From contig JBBCHM010000001.1 of the NCBI GenBank assembly GCA_037200045.1, forward strand, positions 1,488,001 through 1,552,000: a stretch of DNA of 64,000 nt. Reading direction: 5' to 3'. Both the position numbers and the translations under genes were made by a program. Within the stretch, counting starts at the first letter, position 1; each line of letters starts with the position of its first letter. The DNA is from Rhizomicrobium sp. GTDB lineage: Bacteria; Pseudomonadota; Alphaproteobacteria; Micropepsales; Micropepsaceae. The notes beneath the pieces were generated by a model. The model was not told the origin of the DNA. It saw only the letters and a program-made list of their open reading frames with translations, and searched no databases. This document shows positions 1 through 7,769 of this stretch, in pieces.

Positions 1-75
1 ACCGCGCACATCATTGGGCAGCAACGGCTTGATCTTCTCGAACTGCTCTTCGCTGAGCCAGAACAGGTTGCTCAT
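1..75 (-). mobile_element. 5' end of IS5-family-type transposase gene (runs off left edge)
   Basis: The minus strand from 75 encodes 25 residues beginning MSNLFWLSEEQFEKIKPLLP, which resembles the N-terminus of IS5-group DDE transposases, and stays open to the window edge. The stretch up to about 159 would be the IS end: reading outward it finishes in GGGTGTGGACC next to a CTAG, compatible with the short YTAR-type target duplication of the IS5 group. Only 25 residues are visible, so catalytic residues cannot be checked and the other IS end is outside the window. The IS abuts the palindromic repeat that follows cobT. Confidence 0.72.
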
Positions 76-162
76 GGGCAAACTCCCGAGAATCAACCCA
101 ACAACGGAATCACAAATCTAACTGCCTGAGAATCCCAAACCTTTAATAGGTCCACACCCTAG

Positions 163-296
163 TTTCCTCCCCCGCTGTTGCGGGGGAGGTGCCGAGCGAA
201 GCGAGGCGGAGGGGGCCTGCGCTGGCGTCGGCCCCCTCCGTCATGCCTCCGCTTCGCTACGGCATGCCACCTCCCCCGCAACAGCGGGGGAGGAAA
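163..296. repeat. 134-bp palindromic intergenic repeat (family A)
   Basis: The segment starts TTTCCTCCCCC and ends GGGGGAGGAAA. Both outer arms are themselves small hairpins (CCCCCGCTGTTGCGGGGG), and the inner arms carry GGCGGAGGGGGCC / GGCCCCCTCCG. It ends on the base before the cobT stop codon (297-299, minus strand). A very similar copy lies at 12768-12916 and a half copy inside prmC. It may work as a bidirectional terminator or be a non-autonomous MITE-like element. Confidence 0.85.
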
Positions 297-2177
297 TCAG
301 TGCGCCACGTGCCGCGGCGTGCGCTTGGCGAGGCCGCGCGGCGCGCGGATATGGCCTTCATGGCCCTTCTCTTCCTTGAACAACCCGATGAGCTGTTCGG
401 TCATCGCGCCGCCGAGCTGCTCGGCGTCGACGATGGTCACGGCCTTGCGGTAATAGCGCGTCACGTCGTGGCCGATGCCGATGGCGGTCAGCTCGACGTC
501 GGATTTCTCCTCGATCTCCTCGATCACCCGGCGCAGATGGCGCTCCAGATAATTGCCGGCGTTGACCGACAGCGTCGAATCGTCCACCGGCGCGCCGTCG
601 CTGATCACCATCAGGATCTTGCGCTGCTCGGGCCGCCCGACGATGCGGTTATGCGCCCACATGAGCGCCTCGCCGTCGATGTTCTCCTTGAGCAGGCCCT
701 CGCGCATCATCAGGCCGAGATTCTTGCGCGCCCGGCGCCACGGCTCGTCGGCCGCCTTGTAGATGATGTGGCGCAGATCGTTGAGCCGGCCGGGATGCGG
801 CGGCTTGCCGTCGGCGATCCACTTTTCGCGGGACTGCCCGCCCTTCCAGGCGCGCGTCGTGAAGCCGAGAATCTCGGTCTTCACCGCGCAGCGCTCCAGC
901 GTGCGCGCCAGGATGTCGGCGCACATCGCCGCCACCATGATCGGCCGCCCGCGCATCGAGCCCGAATTGTCGAGCAACAGCGTCACCACCGTATCGCGGA
1001 AGGTCATGTCCTTCTCGCGCTTGAAGGAGAGCGGATACATCGGATCGATGATGATGCGGGGCAGGCGCGAGGTGTCGAGCATGCCTTCCTCGATGTCGAA
1101 CTCCCAGGTGCGGTTCTGCTGCGCCATCAGCAGGCGCTGGAGCTTGTTGGCGAGGCGCGAGACCACGCCCGACATCGCCTGGAGCTGCTGGTCGAGGAAA
1201 TTGCGCAGCCGCGACAATTCCTCGGCGTCGCACAGCTCGTCCGCCTCGACCTCCTCGTCGAACTGGAAGGTGTGGACCTTGTAGCCCCAATCGTCCTTGT
1301 GGGCGAAGGGCTGTTCGGGCCGCTGCGGCTTCATCCCGTCTTCGGGCTCGGCCGCGTCCGACATCTCGTCGGTCTGCTCGGCGCGCATCTCGGCGGAGGA
1401 ATCCTCGCTTTCCTCGCCCTCCGATTCCTGCATGTCGGCTTCGGCGGTTTCCGTCTGGGCGTCGGAATCCTGCTCCTCGCCTTCCTGTTCCTGGTTCTCG
1501 GCGTTCTCGCCCTCGCCGGTGTCGTCGGAGGATTCGTCGGCGTCGAATTCGTCGGAGAGCTTCAGGTCCTTCAGGATCGTGCGCGTCAGCTTGGCGAATT
1601 GCGCCTGGTCGCGCAGCGAGTTCTCCAGCCTGGCGAGGTCCTTGCCGGCATGCTCCTCGATGAAGGGCCGCCACAATTCGACGGCGTTCTTGAGCACCTC
1701 CGGCGGCTTCTCGCCGGTCAGCTTCTCGCGCACCATCAGGCCGACGACGTCGGCGATGTTCGCGTCGGCCCGCACCCGCGCCTTGCCGAGGCCGCGCTGC
1801 ACCAGCCGCTGTTCGAGCTGCGCCGTCAGATTGTTCGCCACGCCCTTCATGGCGAGCGATCCGATGGCTTCGACGCGCGCCTGCTCGGCGGCTTCGAACA
1901 CCGCGGCGGCATCGGCCGATTGCGGGCGGAACTGGTCGTGGATCTTGTCGACGTGATGGGCCCGGCGCAGCGCATAGGCGTCGCCGGCGCCGCGCACGAT
2001 GGCGACCTCGTTCGGCGGCAGGTTGCGCGACGGCAGGGGCAGCCGCGCCTTCAGGCCGCGCAGCGCCGGCGGTTCGGCGCTGAACGTGACCTCCATCTCC
2101 GGCTCGCCCGACAGCGCCCGCACCGAGGCGGTGACGGCGCGCTTGAACGGCTCGGAGGGATTTTCGGGTTTGGACAT
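297..2177 (-). CDS. cobT: Cobaltochelatase subunit CobT
   Basis: CobT is the large partner of the ATP-dependent aerobic cobaltochelatase CobNST, which inserts Co2+ into hydrogenobyrinic acid a,c-diamide in cobalamin synthesis. The 626-residue product has the family layout: an N-terminal helical region, a very acidic central linker (about residues 205-290, rich in Glu/Asp/Ser), and a C-terminal von Willebrand A domain with the MIDAS motif DNSGSM. Start chosen at the Met opening [10 protein letters not shown]; an upstream in-frame Met adds only five residues. It lies downstream of cobS on the same strand, separated by a REP-like repeat. cobN is not in the window. Confidence 0.95.
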   Translation of the reverse strand: MSKPENPSEPFKRAVTASVRALSGEPEMEVTFSAEPPALRGLKARLPLPSRNLPPNEVAIVRGAGDAYALRRAHHVDKIHDQFRPQSADAAAVFEAAEQARVEAIGSLAMKGVANNLTAQLEQRLVQRGLGKARVRADANIADVVGLMVREKLTGEKPPEVLKNAVELWRPFIEEHAGKDLARLENSLRDQAQFAKLTRTILKDLKLSDEFDADESSDDTGEGENAENQEQEGEEQDSDAQTETAEADMQESEGEESEDSSAEMRAEQTDEMSDAAEPEDGMKPQRPEQPFAHKDDWGYKVHTFQFDEEVEADELCDAEELSRLRNFLDQQLQAMSGVVSRLANKLQRLLMAQQNRTWEFDIEEGMLDTSRLPRIIIDPMYPLSFKREKDMTFRDTVVTLLLDNSGSMRGRPIMVAAMCADILARTLERCAVKTEILGFTTRAWKGGQSREKWIADGKPPHPGRLNDLRHIIYKAADEPWRRARKNLGLMMREGLLKENIDGEALMWAHNRIVGRPEQRKILMVISDGAPVDDSTLSVNAGNYLERHLRRVIEEIEEKSDVELTAIGIGHDVTRYYRKAVTIVDAEQLGGAMTEQLIGLFKEEKGHEGHIRAPRGLAKRTPRHVAH

Positions 2178-2194
2178 GCCTAGTCGAACCAACC

Positions 2195-2316
2195 ATGGTT
2201 GTCATCGCCCGCGGTCCGTAGCGGCAGCGTACGGACGGGCGACCCAGGTGACACCGCCGCGACGGTGCAGATTTCAACTGGGTGGCCCGCATTCGCGGGC
2301 CATGACACCTTTTGTG
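2195..2316. repeat. REP-like element (family D), cobT-cobS gap
   Basis: Two palindromic units in opposite orientation: one near 2200-2275 (GTCATCGCCCGC ... GGGCGACCCAGGTGACA) and one near 2277-2312 (AACTGGGTGGCCCGCATTCGCGGGCCATGACA). The second unit recurs almost identically at 10557-10590, 41624-41655 and 49995-50027. It fills almost the whole cobS-cobT gap and could process or terminate the shared transcript. Confidence 0.8.
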
Positions 2317-3309
2317 TCACGTCACCAGCACCTTCGCCGCGCTTTCCGGCAGGTCCTCGCCGAAGCAGCGCTGGTAGAACTCCGCCACGCTGGCGCGTTC
2401 GAGCTCGTCGCATTTGTTCAGGAAGGTCAGCCGGAAGGCGAAACCGATATCGTTGAAGATCTCGGCGTTCTCCGCCCAGGTGATCACGGTGCGCGGGCTC
2501 ATCACGGTCGAAAGGTCGCCGTTGATGAAGGCGTTGCGCGTCATGTCGGCGACGCGGACCATGGCCGCGATCTGCTTCTTCTTCTCGGGCGTCGCCGCAT
2601 AGGACGGCACCTTGGCCAGCACGATCTCCTGCTCGGCATCGTGGCTGAGATAGTTGAGCGTGGTGACGATGCTCCAGCGGTCCATCTGGCCCTGGTTGAT
2701 CTGCTGCGTGCCGTGATAGAGGCCGGTGGTGTCGCCGAGCCCGATCGTGTTCGTCGTCGAGAACAGGCGGAACGCCGGATGCGGCCGGATCACCTTGTTC
2801 TGGTCGAGCAGCGTCAGCTTGCCCTGGACCTCCAGCACGCGCTGGATGACGAACATCACGTCCGGCCGGCCGGCGTCGTATTCGTCGAAGGTCAGCGCCA
2901 CGGGATGCTGCAGGCACCACGGCAGCAGGCCCTCGCGGAACTCGGTGATCTGCTTGCCGTCCTTCAGGACGATGGCGTCCTTGCCGATCAGATCGATGCG
3001 GCTGATATGGCTGTCGAGGTTGATGCGGATGCACGGCCAGTTGAGCCGCGACGCCACCTGCTCGATATGGGTGGACTTGCCGGTGCCGTGATAGCCCTGG
3101 ATCATCACGCGCCGGTTGAAGGCAAAGCCCGCCAGGATCGCGAGCGTCGTCTCGCGGTCGAAGCGGTAGGCCGGGTCGCGGTCCGGCACATAGGACGTCG
3201 TGGTCTTGAAGCCCTTGATCTTCATCCTGGTGTCGATGCCGAACGTGGCCTTCACGTCGACATCCACGTCGGGCATCATCGCGGCGTCGAGTTCCTGTTG
3301 TTCCGTCAT
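2317..3309 (-). CDS. cobS: Cobaltochelatase subunit CobS (AAA+ ATPase)
   Basis: The MoxR-like AAA+ subunit that powers CobNST cobalt insertion together with CobT. The 330-residue protein has the N-terminal CobS extension ([22 protein letters not shown]), a Walker A motif GYHGTGKST near residue 95, a Walker [11 protein letters not shown] and sensor 1 FSTTNTIG. Length and motifs match the family throughout. It is upstream of cobT on the same strand and follows a DnaJ-like gene and bolA, the usual order in Rhizobiales relatives. Confidence 0.96.
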   Translation of the reverse strand: MTEQQELDAAMMPDVDVDVKATFGIDTRMKIKGFKTTTSYVPDRDPAYRFDRETTLAILAGFAFNRRVMIQGYHGTGKSTHIEQVASRLNWPCIRINLDSHISRIDLIGKDAIVLKDGKQITEFREGLLPWCLQHPVALTFDEYDAGRPDVMFVIQRVLEVQGKLTLLDQNKVIRPHPAFRLFSTTNTIGLGDTTGLYHGTQQINQGQMDRWSIVTTLNYLSHDAEQEIVLAKVPSYAATPEKKKQIAAMVRVADMTRNAFINGDLSTVMSPRTVITWAENAEIFNDIGFAFRLTFLNKCDELERASVAEFYQRCFGEDLPESAAKVLVT

Positions 3310-3378
3310 GTCCTGGTATCCGGCTCTAGATTCTTGGACGCGCGCCGGATGAGGGGAGGGCGTTGGAAGGAGCCCTCG

Positions 3379-3984
3379 TTAGGTCAGCCCGGAGGCGCGC
3401 AACACGCCATAGGCCTTGATAACCTGCTTCAGACGCTCCTCGGCGCCCCGATCGCCGCCGTTCGCGTCGGGATGAAACCGCTTCACAAGTTCCTTATACC
3501 GCGCCTTGATCTCTAGCAAGGTGGCGGAATGCGCCAGCTGCAGGGTGTCCAGGGACTGCATCTGCAGCCGCGTCAGGGTGCGCTCCGGGCGGCGGATATG
3601 CGGCTTGGAATCGGCGTCATCCTCGAACTGGCCGTAATTGTCGTCCACCGTGAAGGCGCCGAACGGATTTTGCATACGGGCCGCGCGTTTGCCGAGCGGC
3701 CAGGTCGGGCGATGGCCGGTGATGGCGTCGTTGCGGAAGGATTCGATGGCTTTCTCGTCCATGCCGGCGAAGAAGTCCCACGACTCGTTGTGCTCGCGGG
3801 CGTGGGCAAGGCAGAGCCAGATATATTCGCCGAGCCGCTCGCGCGAGCGCGTGACCTTGAACTCGCCGTTCGCCTCGCAGCCGGCGCGGTCGCAGGGGCG
3901 CGCGACCTTCTTCGGTTCCACGCGCGGGCCGTCCGGCTTGATCCGGATGTCGGTCTTGAACTTTGCACTCTGCTTCGCGGCCAT
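3379..3984 (-). CDS. DnaJ-domain (J-domain) protein
   Basis: A 201-residue protein with a C-terminal J domain (about 145-200: LQLAHSATLLEIKARYKELVKRFHPDANGG, with the HPD signature) that would stimulate a DnaK-type Hsp70. The N-terminal half carries a conserved alphaproteobacterial segment with two cysteines (RPCDRAGCEANGEF) and a Trp-rich part (EYIWLCLAHAREHNESWDFF). Start set at MAAKQSAKFK because the longer in-frame extension overlaps bolA antisense and has no family similarity. It is divergent from bolA and upstream of cobS/cobT. The specific client is unknown. Confidence 0.9.
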   Translation of the reverse strand: MAAKQSAKFKTDIRIKPDGPRVEPKKVARPCDRAGCEANGEFKVTRSRERLGEYIWLCLAHAREHNESWDFFAGMDEKAIESFRNDAITGHRPTWPLGKRAARMQNPFGAFTVDDNYGQFEDDADSKPHIRRPERTLTRLQMQSLDTLQLAHSATLLEIKARYKELVKRFHPDANGGDRGAEERLKQVIKAYGVLRASGLT

Positions 3985-4068
3985 CTGGGAATTATGGGGC
4001 GCGGACGCGAAAAAACAAGAAAACGTATCGCTTGACTTAACGCCGCGGACGGCTGACACGCTTGAAGC

Positions 4069-4353
4069 ATGACGATGGCCGACACAATCCGGCAAAAGCT
4101 GCAAGACGCCTTCGCGCCGGCAGAGCTGGTTGTCGATGACGACAGCCACAAGCATGCCGGCCATTCCGGCGCGCGCCCGGGCGGCGAGACGCATTACAGC
4201 GTGCGAATCGTGTCGCAGGCCTTCGAGGGTCTCTCGCGGGTGGAGCGCCAGCGCCGCGTCTACGCCGCGCTGGCCGAGGAACTGAAGCCCAACCGCGTCC
4301 ACGCGCTCGCGCTGACCACGATCACCCCCGCGGAGATGTGGCAGGAGAAGTGA
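4069..4353 (+). CDS. bolA: BolA family protein
   Basis: A 94-residue BolA-fold protein. BolA proteins pair with monothiol glutaredoxins in Fe-S or iron signalling; class members also bind DNA. Visible features are the N-terminal helix (IRQKLQDAFAPAELVVDDDSHKHAGH) with conserved His residues, HYSVRIVSQAFEGLSRVERQRRVYAAL, and VHALALTTITPAEW-type ending (ALALTTITPAEMW). A second Met two codons in is an alternative start. It is divergent from the J-domain gene, and a family-B palindrome begins just after its stop. Confidence 0.93.
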   Translation: MTMADTIRQKLQDAFAPAELVVDDDSHKHAGHSGARPGGETHYSVRIVSQAFEGLSRVERQRRVYAALAEELKPNRVHALALTTITPAEMWQEK

Positions 4354-4356
4354 AAA

Positions 4357-4519
4357 CAACCCTCCCGCTTGCGGGAGGGTCGAAAAATACGCCGCGCAGC
4401 GGCGGATTTTTCGGGGAGGGGACAGCCTCTCCATGGAAGCGCGATCTCACCACCGTCCCCTCCCCGAAAAATTGTTCGCTTCGCTCCAATTTTTCGACCC
4501 TCCCGCATGCGGGAGGGTT
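4357..4519. repeat. 163-bp long palindromic repeat (family B) between convergent stops
   Basis: It starts AACCCTCCCGCTTGCGGGAGGGTCGAAAAAT and ends with the reverse complement, with inner arms TTTTTCGGGGAGGGGAC / GTCCCCTCCCCGAAAAA. It occupies the whole gap between the bolA stop and the stop of the convergent CNNM-like gene, whose TAA overlaps the last bases of the element. Related to the copy at 31951-32080. It is a probable bidirectional terminator and also looks like a mobile palindrome. Confidence 0.85.
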
Positions 4520-5804
4520 AAGAGGCCGGCGTTTCGGTTGCCGCCGCCACCGGCGGCGTCACGCGCAGCGCGGTGATCTGGTTCCGCTGCCGCCGCAGCA
4601 CCTCGAACTCGTAGCCGAAGAACTTGAACCGCTGCCCCACATCGGGAATCGTCCGCGCCTCGTGGATCACCAGCCCGGCGATGGTCGTCGCCTCCTCGTC
4701 GGGCAGGTTCCAGTCGAGGTCGCGGTTCAGTTCGCGGATCGGCACCGTGCCGTCGACCAGGAACGAGCCGTCGGGCCGGCGGCGCACGTCGGGGCGGCCC
4801 TGCACCTCGTGCTCGTCGGGGATGTCGCCGAAGATCTCGCCCAGGATGTCCTCCAGCGTGATCAGGCCCTGCAGCGCGCCGTACTCGTCGACCACCAGCG
4901 CGAAATGCGACCGCTTCTCGCGGAACGCGTCGAGCTGTTCCTCCAGCATCGTGGTCTCCGGCACGAACCAGGGCGCCGTCGCCAGCGCCGCGACGTCGAG
5001 CATGGCGCGGTCGTGCTCCAGGATCGCGCGCACGATGTCCTTGGTGTGGACGATGCCGATGATGTTGTCCGGCTGCTCGCGCCACAAGGGCACGCGGGTA
5101 TGGTTGGTCTCCAGGATCTCGTGCAGGATCTGCTGCGGCGGCAAATCGGCGTCGATCGTCGCCATGTTCTTGCGGTGGATCATCACGTCGCTGACGGTGA
5201 GCTCGCGAAGGTCGAGGATGCCGCCGATCATGTCGCGGTGCTCGCGCTCCACCGTGCCTTCCTTGTGGTGCAGGTCGACCGTGCCGCGGATCTCCTCATG
5301 CGCCTCGACGACGTCGTCCTCGTTCTCGCGCACGCCGAACAGCGCGAGCACCCGCCAGACGATGAACTGCACCGTGTTGACGACCGGCGCGAGCACGCCG
5401 ACCACCAGGCGCACCGGCGTCGCCACGGCCAGCGCGAAGCGGTCGGTGCGGGCGATGGCGAGCGTCTTGGGCAGCACCTCGACGAAGAACAGGATCAGCA
5501 CGGTCATGATCGCGGTGGCGATGATGACGGCGCGGTGGCCGAAGCTGTGCTCCAGCACCATCGTGGCGATCGACGAGGCCAGGATGTTGACGAAGGTGTT
5601 GCCGAGCAGGAGGGCCCCGACCATCCGCTCGCGGTTGTTGACGAGGCGGTTGACGTCGCGGGCGGCGCGGGAGCCTTCCTTTTCGAGCTGGTACATGCGC
5701 CCGCGCGACACCGCGGTTAGCGCGGTTTCCGACCCGGCGAAGAACGCGCCCAGCACCAAAAGGGCCAGGACGGGCGCGAAGGAGAGCAGAAGAACGGTAT
5801 CCAT
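4518..5804 (-). CDS. CNNM/CorC (HlyC) family transmembrane protein
   Basis: A 428-residue inner-membrane protein of the CNNM/CorC family (often annotated hemolysin or Mg2+/Co2+ efflux). N-terminal DUF21 domain with hydrophobic segments (LLLSFAPVLALLVLGAFFAGSE, VGALLLGNTFVNILAS, VVGVLAPVVNTVQFIVWRVLALF), then a pair of CBS domains (about 195-330; MIHRKNMATIDADLPP ... NIIGIVHTKDIV ... GLITLEDILGEIFGDI) and a C-terminal CorC/HlyC domain. Start chosen at MDTVLLLSF, at the beginning of the first membrane segment. It is downstream of aroB on the same strand. The transported ion cannot be deduced from sequence. Confidence 0.92.
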   Translation of the reverse strand: MDTVLLLSFAPVLALLVLGAFFAGSETALTAVSRGRMYQLEKEGSRAARDVNRLVNNRERMVGALLLGNTFVNILASSIATMVLEHSFGHRAVIIATAIMTVLILFFVEVLPKTLAIARTDRFALAVATPVRLVVGVLAPVVNTVQFIVWRVLALFGVRENEDDVVEAHEEIRGTVDLHHKEGTVEREHRDMIGGILDLRELTVSDVMIHRKNMATIDADLPPQQILHEILETNHTRVPLWREQPDNIIGIVHTKDIVRAILEHDRAMLDVAALATAPWFVPETTMLEEQLDAFREKRSHFALVVDEYGALQGLITLEDILGEIFGDIPDEHEVQGRPDVRRRPDGSFLVDGTVPIRELNRDLDWNLPDEEATTIAGLVIHEARTIPDVGQRFKFFGYEFEVLRRQRNQITALRVTPPVAAATETPAS

Positions 5805-5866
5805 GGGGAATCTCGCATCAACGGATGACAAGAATGTCATTCAAGGGGCAGGGGGGCCAGCGGCGT

Positions 5867-5896
5867 AAATCACCTCCCCGCAAGGGGAGGTGATTT
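5867..5896 (-). terminator. Perfect hairpin after aroB
   Basis: AAATCACCTCCCC-GCAA-GGGGAGGTGATTT is a perfect inverted repeat touching the aroB stop codon (5895-5897). The 13-bp stem with a 4-nt loop would end or attenuate the aroK-aroB transcript before the CNNM-like gene. There is no long U-run. Confidence 0.6.
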
Positions 5897-6986
5897 AAGC
5901 GAGCATCGCCTTCACCGCCTCCAGCGGAACATCGCTCGTCACGAAGGCCTGCCCGATCCCGCGCAGCAGGATGAACGTCACCCGTCCGTCCTTGACCTTC
6001 TTGTCGTGCGCCATGTGCGCCAGCAGCGTCTCGACGGAAGGCCGCTCGCCCGGGATGTCCGCGATGGAGGAGGGCAGGCCCACCGCCTTCAGGTGCCGCA
6101 CGAACCGCTCGGCGTCCTGCCCGCGGCATAGCCCGAGCGTCACCGACAGCCGGAACGCCAGCGCCATGCCGATGGCGACGCCTTCGCCATGCAGCAGCCG
6201 GTCCGAAAAGCCGGCCGCCGCCTCCAGCGCGTGGCCGAACGTATGGCCGAGATTGAGCAGCGCGCGGTCGCCGGTCTCGCGCTCGTCGCGCGCCACGATC
6301 TGCGCCTTCATCCGGCAGGAATGCGCCACCGCATGCACCATCGCGTCGCTGTCGCCGCCAAGCGCCTTGGCGCCGTTCGCCTCCAGCCATTCGAAGAACG
6401 CCGCGTCGCCCAGCGCGCCGTATTTCGCGACCTCGGCATAGCCGGCCAGCAATTCGCGCCGCGGCAGCGAAGCCAGCACGTCGGTATCGGCGATCACGAT
6501 CCTCGGCTGATGGAACAGCCCGACGAGGTTCTTCCCCGCCGCCGTGTTGATCGCGGTCTTGCCGCCGACCGATGAGTCCACTTGCGCAAGAAGCGTCGTC
6601 GGAATTTGCGCGAAGGCGATGCCGCGCTTCAGCACGCCCGCCGCGAAGCCCGTCAGATCGCCGATCACCCCGCCGCCGAACGCGACGATGAGGCCGCCGC
6701 GATCCACGCCGGTATGCAGCAATTCGTTGGTCAGCCTTTCGAGGCCGGCGAAACTTTTCGTCCCTTCGCCCGGTTCCATCACGATCGGCCGCGCATCCAG
6801 TCCGGCATGGCCGAGCACGTCCAGCAGCATCGCCAGATGCATCTCCCCGACATGGCTGTCGGTGACGACCGGCAGAGGCCCGCGCGCCAACGGCTTCAGC
6901 AGCGCGCCGGCGCGGGCCAGCATCCCCGGCCCGATATGGATCGGATAGGACCGTTCGGCGAGGCTGACGTCGACGGTCTGGTTCAT
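5895..6986 (-). CDS. aroB: 3-dehydroquinate synthase
   Basis: Second step of the shikimate pathway: DAHP to 3-dehydroquinate, NAD- and Zn2+-dependent, in the cytoplasm. The 363-residue protein has the NAD-binding loop GGGVIGDLTGFAAGVLKRGI, the PTTLLAQVDSSVGGKTAIN block, the metal-binding LLAGYAEVAKYG with its Glu, and the metal-ligand His region NLGHTFGHALEAA / LLHGEGVAIGM. Its start ATG overlaps the aroK stop (ATGA), so the two are translationally coupled; aroK is upstream. Confidence 0.96.
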   Translation of the reverse strand: MNQTVDVSLAERSYPIHIGPGMLARAGALLKPLARGPLPVVTDSHVGEMHLAMLLDVLGHAGLDARPIVMEPGEGTKSFAGLERLTNELLHTGVDRGGLIVAFGGGVIGDLTGFAAGVLKRGIAFAQIPTTLLAQVDSSVGGKTAINTAAGKNLVGLFHQPRIVIADTDVLASLPRRELLAGYAEVAKYGALGDAAFFEWLEANGAKALGGDSDAMVHAVAHSCRMKAQIVARDERETGDRALLNLGHTFGHALEAAAGFSDRLLHGEGVAIGMALAFRLSVTLGLCRGQDAERFVRHLKAVGLPSSIADIPGERPSVETLLAHMAHDKKVKDGRVTFILLRGIGQAFVTSDVPLEAVKAMLA

Positions 6987-7513
6987 GCCGCCAGCGCCCC
7001 GGTTTCGCTCAGCAGGGCCACGATGCGTTCGACGGAGGCGGTGTGCGGCCCGTCCTCGCCGTCCAGCGTGTAATCCGCCAGGGCATAGATCGGCGACCGC
7101 TCCGCCAGCAGCCGTTCCAGGGTCGCGCGCGGATCGCCGCCCTGCAGCAGCGGCCGGCTGTCGCGCCGCCCGGTGCGGGCGAGCAGCACGTCGAGCGGCG
7201 CCTGCAGCCAGATGGTGACCGCGTCGTGCTTCAGCCGCTGGCGCGTCGTCGGGTCCATGAAGGCGCCGCCGCCGGTCGCCATCACATGCGGCGGCTCGGC
7301 CAGCAGCCGTGCGATGACCTTGCGCTCGCCGTCGCGGAAGGCCGGCTCGCCATAGCGGGCGAAGATCTGCGAGATCGAGCAGCCGGCGGCGTGTTCGATC
7401 TCGCTGTCGGCGTCCTTGAACGGCACGTTCAGTCGCGTGGCCAGGCGCCGGCCGATCGAGCTTTTGCCGGCGCCCATCATCCCCACCAGTGCCACGGTCC
7501 GCGTCAGTTTCAT
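6983..7513 (-). CDS. aroK: Shikimate kinase
   Basis: Phosphorylates shikimate at the 3-OH using ATP. The 176-residue protein shows the P-loop GMMGAGKSSIGRRLA (about residues 12-26), the shikimate-binding DSEIEHAAG and the glycine triplet ATGGGAFMD. It sits upstream of aroB with a 4-base overlap, the standard alphaproteobacterial aroKB arrangement. It is divergent from a small membrane-protein gene at 7602. Confidence 0.96.
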   Translation of the reverse strand: MKLTRTVALVGMMGAGKSSIGRRLATRLNVPFKDADSEIEHAAGCSISQIFARYGEPAFRDGERKVIARLLAEPPHVMATGGGAFMDPTTRQRLKHDAVTIWLQAPLDVLLARTGRRDSRPLLQGGDPRATLERLLAERSPIYALADYTLDGEDGPHTASVERIVALLSETGALAA

Positions 7514-7601
7514 GGCTTCCGCTTACACGCCCTTGGCGTTTCCTGCCAGCAGGTCTTGCCTAACCGCCTGCAATTCCGCCACAAACCTCCAGGAGTTTGC
7601 C

Positions 7602-7769
7602 ATGCGCAGCAATTACAGGGAGCCGTCGGGTTGGGGCTTGTGGATCGCGATCGGCGTCGGCGTGCTGGTCCTGCTGGCCGCTGTCGGGCTGGCGGTCTAT
7701 GGCGGCCGGATCGAGCCGCAACGCCATCCGGTCGAACTCACCGTGCCCAATGACCAGTTGCCGCGCTAG
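7602..7769 (+). CDS. Small single-pass membrane protein (55 aa)
   Basis: Begins MRSNYREPSGWGLWIAIGVG with an AGGAG ribosome site (7591-7595) six bases upstream. One membrane-spanning segment (about residues 12-34, LWIAIGVGVLVLLAAVGLAVYGG) is followed by a short polar tail ending LTVPNDQLPR. The last 20 bases overlap the next gene in another frame, suggesting coupled translation with the secreted protein that follows. I do not recognise the family. The clear RBS and position make it more convincing than the overlapping frames. Confidence 0.6.
   Translation: MRSNYREPSGWGLWIAIGVGVLVLLAAVGLAVYGGRIEPQRHPVELTVPNDQLPR

Noticed and set aside
163..296. CRISPR array
   Set aside because: Repeats are single large palindromes with no regularly spaced unique spacers; no cas genes are present.
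189..2183. Long plus-strand open frame over the cobT region
   Set aside because: Exactly antisense to cobT, whose motifs and partner gene are clear; long antisense frames are common in high-GC DNA.
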